Assembly (NCBI GenBank): GCA_046330935.1
Contig: JAXLRU010000002.1
Coordinates: 992,001 to 1,056,000 of the forward strand
DNA from: JAXLRU01 sp046330935
GTDB taxonomy: Bacteria > Actinomycetota > Actinomycetes > Actinomycetales > Kineosporiaceae
Direction of reading: 5' to 3'
Length of the DNA stretch: 64,000 bases
Shown here: positions 1 through 8,493 of the stretch, one piece after another
Numbering within the stretch: position 1 is the stretch's first letter
Layout: each line of letters begins with the position of its first letter
The notes under the pieces: model-generated
What the model saw: only the letters and a program-made list of their open reading frames with translations
What the model was told of the DNA's origin: nothing
The model's database searches: none
Position numbers and translations under genes: made by a program

Positions 1-2
1 CG

Positions 3-428
3 GCGCCGGAGCTGGCCCGGTTCCGGGTGGTGCCCGCCGACCCTGACGCCGTCCACCGGTACCTGCCGGCCCTGGGGCTCGCGGCGGACGACGCGTTGCG
101 CCGCCTCGGGGTGCTCACCGTCGAGCAGGTCACCGTGCGCGTGCCCGGCGCCGGCCCCGCATCGCTGCCCTACCTCCAGGCGGCACGCTCGTGGTTCGGG
201 GTCTGCGACCCGGAGTCAGCGACCGACGCGACGCTGACCTGCGACAACGCCGACCGCGCCCTCGCCACCCTGGCCGCGCGCCACGTCGACCCGTTCGCCG
301 TCGACCCGACGACCTCACGCGTGCGGCTGCCCGAGCCGACCCTCGCCGCGGCCACGTGGCTGCTCGCGGCCGTGGCGTCGGCGTCGCACCCCGTTGGCGG
401 AGCGGCCCTGACCCTGCGCCTGACCTGA
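3..428 (+). CDS. Hypothetical protein, 5' end outside the window
   Basis: The reading frame is open from the first bases of the window (Ala-Pro-Glu-Leu-Ala-Arg before the first possible GTG at 27), so the gene most likely starts upstream and only its last 140 or so codons are present. Codon use is typical of the region, with third positions almost all G or C. The visible part is soluble, rich in Ala, Pro and Asp, with no signal peptide or membrane segment. I recognise no family. It converges on the DUF350 gene with a 12-bp gap. Confidence 0.55.
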   Translation, partial: APELARFRVVPADPDAVHRYLPALGLAADDALRRLGVLTVEQVTVRVPGAGPASLPYLQAARSWFGVCDPESATDATLTCDNADRALATLAARHVDPFAVDPTTSRVRLPEPTLAAATWLLAAVASASHPVGGAALTLRLT

Positions 429-440
429 CCGAGCGCGGCC

Positions 441-857
441 TCAGGCGATCGACGCCACGACGATCGCCGACACCGACAGCTGCAGTGCCGCCGTCACGAT
501 CGTCGCGGGGTGGAACCGCACCTCGCACACGGTCTCGCCGAGCTTGCCGGGCGTCAGCAGGTCGAGCAGCACGAACACCAGCGCCTGCAGCAGGATCCCC
601 GCGACGCCGAACACGACCGTCCACCCGAGCGCCGACCCGAAACCCGACGTCGCGTTCGTCCAGATCGTCGTGAAGGCCACCGCGCCCACGCCGAGCAGCC
701 CCGCCCCGAGGATCACGGAGGCGTTGACCGAGCGGCGGGTCCAGATCTGCTCGGCCAGCTTGCCCGGCGTCAGCAGGTCGAGGACGAGGAAGCCGAGCAG
801 GAGCAGTAGGAGGCCCACTCCGGTGTAGGCGGCGGCGTAGCCGAGGCTGGCGAGCAT
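441..857 (-). CDS. DUF350 family membrane protein
   Basis: A 138-residue integral membrane protein with about four transmembrane helices, built as an internal duplication: the motif LxDLLTPGKL occurs after the first helix (VLDLLTPGKLAEQIW) and again after the third (LLDLLTPGKLGETVC). This duplicated motif is the hallmark of DUF350. Family members are small membrane proteins of unsettled biochemical role. The ATG at 857 is preceded by GGGGAAGGA at good spacing. The same frame runs further upstream, but that stretch is Arg/Pro-rich and not credible as coding. The gene stands alone, divergent from the paralogue trio. Confidence 0.8.
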   Translation of the reverse strand: MLASLGYAAAYTGVGLLLLLLGFLVLDLLTPGKLAEQIWTRRSVNASVILGAGLLGVGAVAFTTIWTNATSGFGSALGWTVVFGVAGILLQALVFVLLDLLTPGKLGETVCEVRFHPATIVTAALQLSVSAIVVASIA

Positions 858-1001
858 GGGTCCTTCCCCTGGGACGTCGGTGCGGCGCGATCGCGGCTCA
901 TCCTCCCGACTGCGCTGGAGGGGGCGGAACGGGGGGCCACCTTGCGGCGTCGTCACCGCGCGCGCGACCATGCGCGCACGGGAGGACGAGACGGGTGGGC
1001 C

Positions 1002-1733
1002 ATGAGCGTGACGACGACGGTGCCGCAGGTGCAGCCGAGGCAGCGGTGGACGTGGCGCCGGCAGCTGCCCGCGTGGAACGGACCCTTGCCGTTCCTCGGC
1101 TCCCCGTGGTTGATCGCTTCCCTCGCCTTCAACCACCTGCAGCTGCTCGCGTGGAGCGTGACTCTCGTCGCCTCGCTCGCCCTGTTCGTGGTGGCCCGCA
1201 CGGCAGCCCGCCTCGCGACCGACCGCCGCTCGGCCACCCTTCCGCCGCCTCGACAGGACGCCCCGCAGCCGCAGCGGCCCGACGCGCTACTGGCAGCGTC
1301 CGTGGCCTCGCGCCTGCTGCCCGCCGCGCTCGGGGTCGTCCTGCTCGCCGACCCCTCGCTGCTGCGGCCTCGCGTCGAGCCCGGCCTGTTCGAGCGTGTG
1401 GCGGGCGTCACCCTCGTGGCGTTCGCGGCGGTGGACCTGATCCGGGCGGTGCTGCTGTGGCGGGAGGCGTGTAGGACGCTCGGAGCGGCCGACGGGCGTC
1501 CCCGCGCCGAAGGCCGGGTCGTCGGCGAGCTGGACGGCGAGCCGGTCGTCGACATCGCGGGCGTCGGTCGAGTGGTGCTCACCGACGGCACCCGGCACGT
1601 GCGGCACCTGATGCAGGACGACGTCGTGGTGATCGACGGGGTCCTGAACAGGCGATCGTTGGTCGCCGTCACCGCCGCCCGCGGCGTCGGGTGGGCGCGG
1701 GTGCGGCGCATCCTCGCCGCCGAGGTGGGCTGA
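1002..1733 (+). CDS. Tandem paralogue 1 of an unnamed four-helix membrane protein family
   Basis: A 243-residue protein with two hydrophobic hairpins (about residues 25-60 and 95-155) separated by a Pro/Arg linker, then a soluble C-terminal domain of about 75 residues. That domain contains GRVVGELDGEPVVDI, LTDGTRHVRHLMQDDVVVIDGVL and a final RGVGWARVRRIL. The same domain recurs in the next two genes, so these are paralogues from tandem duplication. I do not recognise the family. The ATG at 1002 is preferred over upstream in-frame starts because the earlier residues are Arg-rich and unconserved; GGAGG lies 16 nt upstream. Only 1 nt separates it from the next gene, so the two are probably co-transcribed. 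Confidence 0.7.
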   Translation: MSVTTTVPQVQPRQRWTWRRQLPAWNGPLPFLGSPWLIASLAFNHLQLLAWSVTLVASLALFVVARTAARLATDRRSATLPPPRQDAPQPQRPDALLAASVASRLLPAALGVVLLADPSLLRPRVEPGLFERVAGVTLVAFAAVDLIRAVLLWREACRTLGAADGRPRAEGRVVGELDGEPVVDIAGVGRVVLTDGTRHVRHLMQDDVVVIDGVLNRRSLVAVTAARGVGWARVRRILAAEVG

Positions 1734-1734
1734 C

Positions 1735-2574
1735 ATGGGGGAGAAGGCTCCGGCCGAGCCCGGACCGACGACAGGACTTCCCGAGGGTCTGCGGCCGCGC
1801 TATCCGCGGACGTTCACCGGCCTGCTGCGGATGGCGCTACGGCCGCGCGTCCTCGCGCTGTTCTTCGGTCTCATCGTCGTCGTCGCGGCGCTTCGCGTCC
1901 TGGGGCTGCCCTCGTGGGCTGCGACGCCGATCGTCATCGGCGCTTCGGGCCTGATCCTGTCAGCCGTGCTGACCCGCCATGCCCAGACTCAAGCCCAGCA
2001 ACGAACAGCGGAGGCGGCCACGCGACGTCCGTCCGACGTCGAACTCGCCGAGGTGCCGCTACCGACGAGCGAGGCGTTGCGGGCCCCCGCAAGGCAGATG
2101 TGGACCCTTCTCCCGGTAGGGCTGGCCGTGTCGGCGCTGGCCCTGTGGTTCGCGGTCCGCCCGCCCGAGGACGACGCGGCGGACCGGGGCCTGCCGCCGG
2201 AGTGGGTCGTGCGTCTGGTCGGGGCCGCCGTGGGGATCGGGGTGGTCGTCGCCCTCGCGGGCGGGCTGCGCCAGTGGCGGCGCAGGCGCGCCGTTCAGCA
2301 GCTCATCGAGGCGGGCCAGGCGCCGCGTCACGGCGGGGTGGTCGTCGGGGAGACGGGCTTTGATCCGGTGGTGGAACTGGCCGATGGGGCGCTGGTGTCG
2401 CTGACCGACGGCTCGCGGCCGATCCGCGAGCTGGCCCAGGCCGATGTCGTCGTGATCGACGGGGTGATCCTCGACGGGCACCCCGTGGCCGTGTCGGTCG
2501 GCGGCCGCGTCGGGTGGGCGCAGATGCAGTCACTCCCGGTCGCCCGAGCGTCCGCGCCCAGGTGGGACTCGTGA
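1735..2574 (+). CDS. Tandem paralogue 2 of an unnamed four-helix membrane protein family
   Basis: A 279-residue homologue of the preceding gene: a cytoplasmic N-terminus, two hydrophobic segments (about residues 35-70), a charged linker, two more helices (about 120-180), then the shared soluble domain (HGGVVVGETGFDPVVELADG, LTDGSRPIRELAQADVVVIDGVI, GRVGWAQMQSL). Alternating hydrophobic strands and an acidic DVVVxDG motif suggest a small beta-rich domain on the membrane face. The start is 1 nt after the previous stop, which points to translational coupling. No enzymatic motif is visible and no function is assigned. Confidence 0.72.
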   Translation: MGEKAPAEPGPTTGLPEGLRPRYPRTFTGLLRMALRPRVLALFFGLIVVVAALRVLGLPSWAATPIVIGASGLILSAVLTRHAQTQAQQRTAEAATRRPSDVELAEVPLPTSEALRAPARQMWTLLPVGLAVSALALWFAVRPPEDDAADRGLPPEWVVRLVGAAVGIGVVVALAGGLRQWRRRRAVQQLIEAGQAPRHGGVVVGETGFDPVVELADGALVSLTDGSRPIRELAQADVVVIDGVILDGHPVAVSVGGRVGWAQMQSLPVARASAPRWDS

Positions 2575-2656
2575 CCGGCCCCGGACCTCACGCACCTCAT
2601 GCGGACAGCGACGCCGCCGTCCTGGTGTCCCTCCTCGGCCGGGCCCGGAGACCGAC

Positions 2657-3394
2657 GTGACCACGCGCGTCCGGCGCCCGCGGTCATACCCGGGCAAGTG
2701 GCGGAGGCTGCTGCGCGTGAAGTACGCCGCCGTCCTTCTCGCGTGGCTGATGGCGATGGCGGCCCTCGTCCTCAGCGACGCGCCGTCATGGCTCGCGCCG
2801 GCGCCCTCCTGCCTGGCCATGGTCGCTCTCACCCTCATGAGCCGTCTCGACCACACCGCGGGACCGGTGCCACAGGAGGCGCCACCCGTCCCGCAGGCGG
2901 ACCTCGGGCGGGCGCTGGAGGAGGTGCCCAGGCCCTCCCGCCGTGCCGTTCGAGGGACGGTCGTCATGGCAGCCGTCTTCCTGACCCTGGGCCTCGCCCT
3001 GGGAGCGGCTGCCTTGTGGATCGCCGCAGCGCCCCCGGCGTCCGTGGAAGACGACACGGCGATGCGGGTCCTGGCCGCGGTCGTGGCGACGTTCGTCGGC
3101 GCGGTGTCGCCCGCAGGCATGCGGGAGGCGCGCCTGCTGTGGCAGCTCCGTCGCAGTCTCGCGACAGGCTCCGCCCCGCGCCACGCGGGCGTCGTCGTCG
3201 GCGAGGTCGACGGGGAGCCCATCGTGCAGCGGTCCGACGGGGTGAGGATCGCCCTGCGAGCCGGACCCGGGGTGGTGGACCGACTGGCGCAGGACGACGT
3301 CGTCGTGCTGGACGGCCTGGTGACGAACCGGAACGTCGTGGTCTCCGCGAAGGCGCGTACCGGCCTGACGCGTTTCCGCGTCCTTCTGGAATGA
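2657..3394 (+). CDS. Tandem paralogue 3 of an unnamed four-helix membrane protein family
   Basis: A 245-residue third copy of the family. It starts with GTG at 2657, with GGAG 6 nt upstream. Hydrophobic hairpins lie at about residues 20-60 and 105-165, followed by the conserved C-terminal domain (HAGVVVGEVDGEPIVQRSDG, DRLAQDDVVVLDGLV, ARTGLTRFRVLLE). It is the most diverged of the three, replacing LTDG with ALRAG. An 82-bp gap separates it from copy 2, still on the same strand. It converges on the ATP-grasp gene downstream with a gap of 28 bp. Confidence 0.7.
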   Translation: MTTRVRRPRSYPGKWRRLLRVKYAAVLLAWLMAMAALVLSDAPSWLAPAPSCLAMVALTLMSRLDHTAGPVPQEAPPVPQADLGRALEEVPRPSRRAVRGTVVMAAVFLTLGLALGAAALWIAAAPPASVEDDTAMRVLAAVVATFVGAVSPAGMREARLLWQLRRSLATGSAPRHAGVVVGEVDGEPIVQRSDGVRIALRAGPGVVDRLAQDDVVVLDGLVTNRNVVVSAKARTGLTRFRVLLE

Positions 3395-3422
3395 CTCGCG
3401 GCTCAGACGGCCGCATCGACCC

Positions 3423-4625
3423 CTACTCCGCCAACCACGCGGCGACGGTCTCGTCGGCGGGCCGGGGCGCGTCGACGACGTGGGGCACGAACCGGGCGTG
3501 GAAGTCGGTGATCCAGGAGTCGGACTCGCGGATGCCGACCCCGGCGGACTTGCCGTCGACCACCCACGACCCGAGGACGACCTTGTTGCCGTCCATGACG
3601 GGCAGGGGAGCCCACTGCTGGTAGCAGAAGCCTTCGGCGCCGTAGTCGCCCGGCTGCTGCAGCTCGATGCCGTCGGCGTGCACGCGGATGCTGTCGCCCT
3701 CGCGCCCGTGCAGGGGCTTGGCCACCCACTCCGACAGAGGGCCGGGCGAGTCGAGGTAGGCGGGCAGCAGGTTCTCGTCGCCGGGGTAGAGGTGCCAGAG
3801 GGCGGCGAGGAGGGCCTTGTTGGACAGCAGCACCTTCCACAGTGGTTCGAGCCACACGGTGCCGGCGCCGCCCACGGGGTCGGCGAGCACGAAGGACCCG
3901 AACTCCTCGTGGAGCATGGACTCCCACGGGTAGAGCTTGAAGCAGGCGTCGATGGGCTCGGTGTCGAGGTCGACGAAGCGCTTGCCGTTCCAGCCGATCT
4001 CGTCGACGGGCACGGCCTGGGTGACGAGCCCGGCCTGCTCGGCGGTGTCGCGCAGGTAGCAGGCGGTCATCCACTCCTCGCCGGTCGGCTCGGCGGAGTG
4101 GTGGGAGAAGTGCACGAGCGGCGAGGGCAGGTCTTCGATCATGCCCCGCCAGGTGGCGACGAGCCGGTCGTGGACGCTGTTCCACTGGTCGAGGTGGGGG
4201 TAGCGGTCCTCCAGCCAGTGCCACTGGATGACGGCCGACTCGACGAGCCCGGTGGGGGTGTCGGCGTTGTACTCCAGCAGCTTGGCGGGCTCGAGGCCGT
4301 CGTGGCGGAGGTCGAAGCGCCCGTACAGCGACGGCGGCGCGGCGTCGAGGTTCGCGCGGGCCGCCTCCAGCGCCCCGGGGGGAAGCCCCAGATCGCCCAT
4401 CGCGCCCGTCGCGAGGAACCGCCCCGCCTCCACGCACATGCCGTGCAGCCGCTCGGTGACCCGCTCCAGCTCCTCGACCTCGGCGAGGTCGAGCCGGTAG
4501 CACGCCGTCTCGTCCCAGTACGGCGTCTCGGAGCCGTCCTCGTGCACCGTGGTCGGGAAGACGAGGCCCTGGGACTCGACCGTCTCGCGCCACTCCGGGC
4601 GCGGATCGCTGGGCTGCCGCTGCAT
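3423..4625 (-). CDS. Glutathionylspermidine synthase-like ATP-grasp protein (YgiC type)
   Basis: A 400-residue protein of the glutathionylspermidine synthase preATP-grasp family. Recognisable blocks are YGRFDLRHDGLEPAKLLEYNADTPT, FKLYPWE, WLEPLWKVLLSNKALLAALW, and a C-terminal LGSWVVDGKSAGVGIRES. Known relatives join an amine to a carboxylate with ATP. Free-standing YgiC-like members have no proven substrate, and actinobacteria generally lack glutathione, so the reaction here is open. The start ATG overlaps the stop of the small exported protein upstream by one base (TGATG), showing translational coupling. The pairing resembles E. coli ygiB-ygiC. Confidence 0.85.
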   Translation of the reverse strand: MQRQPSDPRPEWRETVESQGLVFPTTVHEDGSETPYWDETACYRLDLAEVEELERVTERLHGMCVEAGRFLATGAMGDLGLPPGALEAARANLDAAPPSLYGRFDLRHDGLEPAKLLEYNADTPTGLVESAVIQWHWLEDRYPHLDQWNSVHDRLVATWRGMIEDLPSPLVHFSHHSAEPTGEEWMTACYLRDTAEQAGLVTQAVPVDEIGWNGKRFVDLDTEPIDACFKLYPWESMLHEEFGSFVLADPVGGAGTVWLEPLWKVLLSNKALLAALWHLYPGDENLLPAYLDSPGPLSEWVAKPLHGREGDSIRVHADGIELQQPGDYGAEGFCYQQWAPLPVMDGNKVVLGSWVVDGKSAGVGIRESDSWITDFHARFVPHVVDAPRPADETVAAWLAE

Positions 4626-4981
4626 CACGAACCCCCGTGGCCGTGCAGCCCGCCGAACCCGCCGCGGGAGACGTGCCCGCCCTTCGCCGACACCCCGCCG
4701 CGGTGGACGCTGCCGTCCGAGGGCACCGTGAACGTGCCGGTGCTGGCCTTCTCGCCGATCCCGGGCATCCGACGGTCGGAGCGCACGTAGTACCACCGAG
4801 CCCCGTGACCGCCGACGCCGTGGCCGCCGTCGCGGCAATCCTCGTCGCGCACCCGCTGCTGGGTGGTCTCGTCGACGCACACGCCCTGGTAGTCGTCGCC
4901 CCTGGTCATGAACCCGGCGGTCAGCGTGCCCGCGAGCACCGCCGTCACGCCCAGCCCCACGGTTGCCGAACGACGCAGCAC
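4625..4981 (-). CDS. Small exported or membrane-anchored protein coupled to the ATP-grasp enzyme
   Basis: A 118-residue protein beginning at GTG 4981 behind GAGGAGG. It starts with a hydrophobic helix (VGLGVTAVLAGTLTAGF) after two arginines, then a short Cys-containing segment (YQGVCVDETTQQRVRDEDCRD), a WYYVRSDRRMPGIGE motif, and a Gly/His-rich C-terminus (RGGVSAKGGHVSRGGFGGLHGHGGS). It overlaps the next gene by one base. Position and composition match the YgiB-like partner of YgiC-like enzymes, but sequence similarity is weak by eye, so the link rests mainly on context. The upstream extension of the frame has no plausible start or signal and is excluded. Confidence 0.65.
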   Translation of the reverse strand: MLRRSATVGLGVTAVLAGTLTAGFMTRGDDYQGVCVDETTQQRVRDEDCRDGGHGVGGHGARWYYVRSDRRMPGIGEKASTGTFTVPSDGSVHRGGVSAKGGHVSRGGFGGLHGHGGS

Positions 4982-5107
4982 CTGGCTCGCCCCCTCCTCG
5001 TGCGCCGGTCCGTCCCGGCGGCCCGGGAAAGTCTGCCCCCCGGCGCGACGCACGGACGCACGGGGTGTGGACGTCGGTTCCCTCGACCGAGGGTGTGGAA
5101 TACGGAC

Positions 5108-5347
5108 ATGAGCGACCCCTGGGACGAGTTCGACCCCTCGCGCGGCACCCGCAGCTACCTGCGCTGGGCGCGGTCGCACGGCGCGGAGACGCTGGGCGAC
5201 GCCTACGACCTGCTCGAGCAGTTCGAGTTCGGCAACGACGTGCCCGAGGTCCTCGGCGAGGACGACACCGTGGACGTCGTGCGCTCCGAGCTCGAGGAGG
5301 GCCTGGAGTCGGCGGGCGCGGACCAGGGGCTGTCGAGCCTCCTGTGA
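5108..5347 (+). CDS. Small acidic hypothetical protein
   Basis: A 79-residue acidic protein (WDEFDPSRGTRSYLRWARSHGAETLGDAYDLLEQFEFG...) starting at ATG 5108, with no strong ribosome-binding site. Codon third-position GC is high and the composition looks natural (aromatics, alternating acidic helices). It has no signal or membrane segment and I recognise no family. It is divergent from the ygiB/ygiC-like pair. A hairpin follows the stop. Confidence 0.5.
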   Translation: MSDPWDEFDPSRGTRSYLRWARSHGAETLGDAYDLLEQFEFGNDVPEVLGEDDTVDVVRSELEEGLESAGADQGLSSLL

Positions 5348-5355
5348 GCGCCCCG

Positions 5356-5382
5356 GCGGCCCCGGAGGGTAATGGGGGCCGC
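5356..5382 (+). terminator. Possible terminator hairpin after the small acidic gene
   Basis: Arms GCGGCCCC (5356-5363) and GGGGCCGC (5375-5382) enclose an 11-nt loop just after the stop at 5347. There is no U-run. The gap from here to the GH127 gene (5383-5631) holds a noticeably AT-richer stretch around 5440-5590 that probably contains the GH127 promoter, but I cannot assign -35/-10 boxes confidently. Confidence 0.45.
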
Positions 5383-5631
5383 GCGACCGTGTGAATCACA
5401 GAAACGGCCGAGATCGTCGCCACGTGGCCCTCGAAAAGAGACGTACGAACATTCTTCGGGGCAGGAGAATGCTCTTGTCGCGGGTTGCCGGGCGTTATCG
5501 TGCGAGAACCTTGACCGAATTTGTTGGCGCACCTAGGCTCCCCGGCGGTGCGGAAAAGGCTGCCTTAACCTGTTCAGATGATCGCCTTCCGCGTTCTTCC
5601 CGTCGGTGTGCGACTGTCACGAGAGGCGCCC

Positions 5632-8379
5632 GTGGTGTCCGAGTTCCAGCCCTTGTCCCGCCGGGGCCTGCTGCAGGCCGCCGGTGCCGTGGCGATCGTC
5701 GCGGCGTCCTCCGACGCCTTCCGGCCCGCCGCCGCCCGCGCGGTCCTCGCCCCGGCCCGCCCCGATGCGGGGGTGGCCGCCGCACCGTTCGACCTGGGCC
5801 AGGTGCGCCTGCTGCCCGGGCGGTGGATGGACAACCAGAACCGGACCCTGGCCTACCTGCGGTGGGTCGACGTCGACCGCCTGCTCTACAACTTCCGCAG
5901 CAACCACCGGCTGTCGACGGCGGGGGCCGCCGCGCTGGGTGGCTGGGAGGCGCCGACCTTCCCCTTCCGCTCCCACAGCCAGGGCCACTTCCTCACCGCG
6001 TTCGCGCAGGCGTGGGCGGTGACGGGCGAGGCGACCTTCCGCGACCGCGCCCAGTACATGGTGGCCGAGCTGGCGAAGTGCCAGGCCAACAACGGGGCGG
6101 CGGGCTTCGCGGCGGGCTACCTGGGCGGCATCCCCGAGTCGGACTTCACGCCCCTGGAGTCGGGCCGTCCCTCCCCGGCCACCGTGCCCTGGTACGTGCT
6201 GCACAAGACGTTCGCCGGCCTGCTCGACGTGTGGCGGATCCTCGGCAACACCCAGGCCGGGGACGTGCTGCTGAAACTGGCGGCCTGGGTGGACCAGCGG
6301 ACGTCGCGGCTGAGCTACGCGCAGATGCAGACCGTGCTGGGCACGGAGTTCGGTGGCATGAACGCCGCCCTCGCCGACCTGTACCAGGCAACGGGGGACT
6401 CCCGCTGGCTGACCGCCGCGCAGCGGTTCGACCACGCCGCGGTGTTCGACCCGCTCGCGGCCAACCAGGACCGCCTCAACGGCCTGCACGCCAACACCCA
6501 GGTGCCCAAGTGGATCGGTGCGGCGCGGGAGTACAAGGCCACGGGGAACACCCGCTACCGCGACATCGCCAGGAACGCCTGGGCGCTGACGGTCGGCGGC
6601 CACACGTACGCGATCGGCGGCAACAGCCAGGCCGAGCACTTCCACGGGCCGGGCGCGATCGCCGCTTATCTGACGAACGACACGTGCGAGCTGTGCAACT
6701 CCTACAACATGCTCAAGCTCACCCGCGAGCTCTGGACGCTGAACCCCACCCAGGCGAGCTATTTCGACTTTTACGAGAGGACGTTGTTCAACCACCTCCT
6801 CGGCGGCCAGAACTCCCTCGACCCGCACGGCCACATCACGTACTTCACCCCGCTGCGCCCGGGTGGGCGGCGCGGCGTGGGGCCCGCGTGGGGCGGGGGC
6901 ACGTGGAGCACCGACTACAGCTCGTTCTGGTGCTGCCAGGGCACGGGGTTGGAGACGAACACGAAGCTGCCCGACTCGATCTACTTCTCCAGCGGCACCA
7001 CGCTGATCGTCAACCTGTTCGCGCCGTCGGTGCTCACCTGGGCCCAGCGCGGCATCACGGTCACCCAGACCACGACCTACCCGGTCTCGGACACCACCAC
7101 CCTGACCCTGACGGGCACGATGTCGGGCTCGTGGGCGATCCGCGTGCGGATCCCCGCCTGGTGCACGGGCGCCACGATCTCCGTGAACGGCGTCCGGCAG
7201 GACGTCGCCACCACCCCCGGCACCTACGCGGAGGTCACCCGCGCGTGGGCGAGCGGGGACACCGTCACCGTCCGGCTCCCGCTGCAGGTGCGGGTGGAGG
7301 CCACGCCCGGACGCCGCTCCGTCCGGGCGCTGCTGTTCGGCCCCGTCGTGCTCTCGGGCAACTACGGCGACCGCTCGCTGACCGCGCTCCCGTCCCTCAG
7401 CCTCGCCACGCTGAAGCGCACCAGCACGAGCGCGCTGGCCTTCAGCGCGACGGCCGACGGCTCGCCCGTCACGATCGGGCCGTTCCACGACGCCCACGGC
7501 CACACCTACACCGTCTATTGGCGCACCACCGGCGACCTGCCCGCACCCGCGGTCCCGGCCTCCTACCGCCTCGTCAACGCGGCGTCCGGGCTGGCCCTGG
7601 GCATCGAGGGCGGCATCGTGGACGACGGCGGGCGCGCGCTGCTCGCCAAGGACGACGGCGCCCGCGACCACGAGTGGGAACTCGTGCCCGACGGCACGGA
7701 GCTGAAGCTGCGCAACGTCGCCAGCGGCAAGGTGCTCGGCGTCACCGACATGTCCACCGCCAAGAACGCCCAGGTCGTGCAGTGGGCGGACAACGGCACC
7801 GCCGACCACCGGTGGGCGGTGACCGACCTCGGCGACGGCACCCACCGCATCGTCAACGCCAACAGCTCCAAGCAGCTCGGCGTGCTGAAGAACGCCAAGA
7901 CCGAAGGCGCCCGCGTCGTGCAGGTGAAGGGCAAGGTGACGCCCACCTCGCGCTGGCGCCTCATGCCCAGCGGCACCCGGATGATCCGCAACGTGGGCAC
8001 CGGGCTCGTGCTCGGCGTCGACTCGATGTCCCTCGCCGACGAGGCCCGCGTCATCCAGTGGAGCGACAACGGCACCAAGGACCACCTGTGGGACGCCGTC
8101 GTCGACGCCTCGGGCGCCGTCCGCCTGCGCAACGCCAACAGCGGCAAGCTGCTGACGGCGTCCGCCACCGCTGCGGGGTCGCTGGTGGTGCAGCGGGCCG
8201 ACGGCGGCACCGCCGCCCAGCTGTGGCGCCTGCTCCACGGCGGCGCCGGCACGTTCCGGCTGCAGTGCGCCGGAGGCGGGGGCGTCCTCGGCATCAGCGG
8301 CGGGTCGACGACGCAGGGCGCCCAGGCGGCGATCGCCGCCGAGACCGGCGGCGACGACCAGCGGTGGACGTTCGCGTGA
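5632..8379 (+). CDS. GH127 beta-L-arabinofuranosidase with C-terminal ricin-type lectin repeats
   Basis: A 915-residue exported enzyme. A Tat signal (LSRRGLLQAAGAVAIVAASS) opens the protein when GTG 5632 is used, behind GAGAGG; an in-frame ATG at 5578 lacks such a site. The catalytic region (about residues 40-640) is GH127/DUF1680: the conserved Glu and Cys appear in TCELCNSYN (E353, C355) and the vicinal cysteines in FWCCQGTGLE (C434, C435). In characterised GH127 enzymes these residues bind zinc and one Cys is the nucleophile. Residues about 650-915 form two ricin-B-like domains with recurring VLGV...QWxDNGTxDHxW units, likely carbohydrate-binding. The expected role is release of L-arabinofuranose from plant glycans. 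The next gene follows after 114 bp. Confidence 0.9.
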   Translation: MVSEFQPLSRRGLLQAAGAVAIVAASSDAFRPAAARAVLAPARPDAGVAAAPFDLGQVRLLPGRWMDNQNRTLAYLRWVDVDRLLYNFRSNHRLSTAGAAALGGWEAPTFPFRSHSQGHFLTAFAQAWAVTGEATFRDRAQYMVAELAKCQANNGAAGFAAGYLGGIPESDFTPLESGRPSPATVPWYVLHKTFAGLLDVWRILGNTQAGDVLLKLAAWVDQRTSRLSYAQMQTVLGTEFGGMNAALADLYQATGDSRWLTAAQRFDHAAVFDPLAANQDRLNGLHANTQVPKWIGAAREYKATGNTRYRDIARNAWALTVGGHTYAIGGNSQAEHFHGPGAIAAYLTNDTCELCNSYNMLKLTRELWTLNPTQASYFDFYERTLFNHLLGGQNSLDPHGHITYFTPLRPGGRRGVGPAWGGGTWSTDYSSFWCCQGTGLETNTKLPDSIYFSSGTTLIVNLFAPSVLTWAQRGITVTQTTTYPVSDTTTLTLTGTMSGSWAIRVRIPAWCTGATISVNGVRQDVATTPGTYAEVTRAWASGDTVTVRLPLQVRVEATPGRRSVRALLFGPVVLSGNYGDRSLTALPSLSLATLKRTSTSALAFSATADGSPVTIGPFHDAHGHTYTVYWRTTGDLPAPAVPASYRLVNAASGLALGIEGGIVDDGGRALLAKDDGARDHEWELVPDGTELKLRNVASGKVLGVTDMSTAKNAQVVQWADNGTADHRWAVTDLGDGTHRIVNANSSKQLGVLKNAKTEGARVVQVKGKVTPTSRWRLMPSGTRMIRNVGTGLVLGVDSMSLADEARVIQWSDNGTKDHLWDAVVDASGAVRLRNANSGKLLTASATAAGSLVVQRADGGTAAQLWRLLHGGAGTFRLQCAGGGGVLGISGGSTTQGAQAAIAAETGGDDQRWTFA

Positions 8380-8493
8380 CCGCGGCGGGGCACGCATCGG
8401 CGCCGGGGCAGGGATCTCGGCGCCGGCGCGGGCCCCCGCCGACGGGGTAGGAAACGGGTGCGCGGCCCGCGGGGGCCGCGGAACGGAGCTCCC

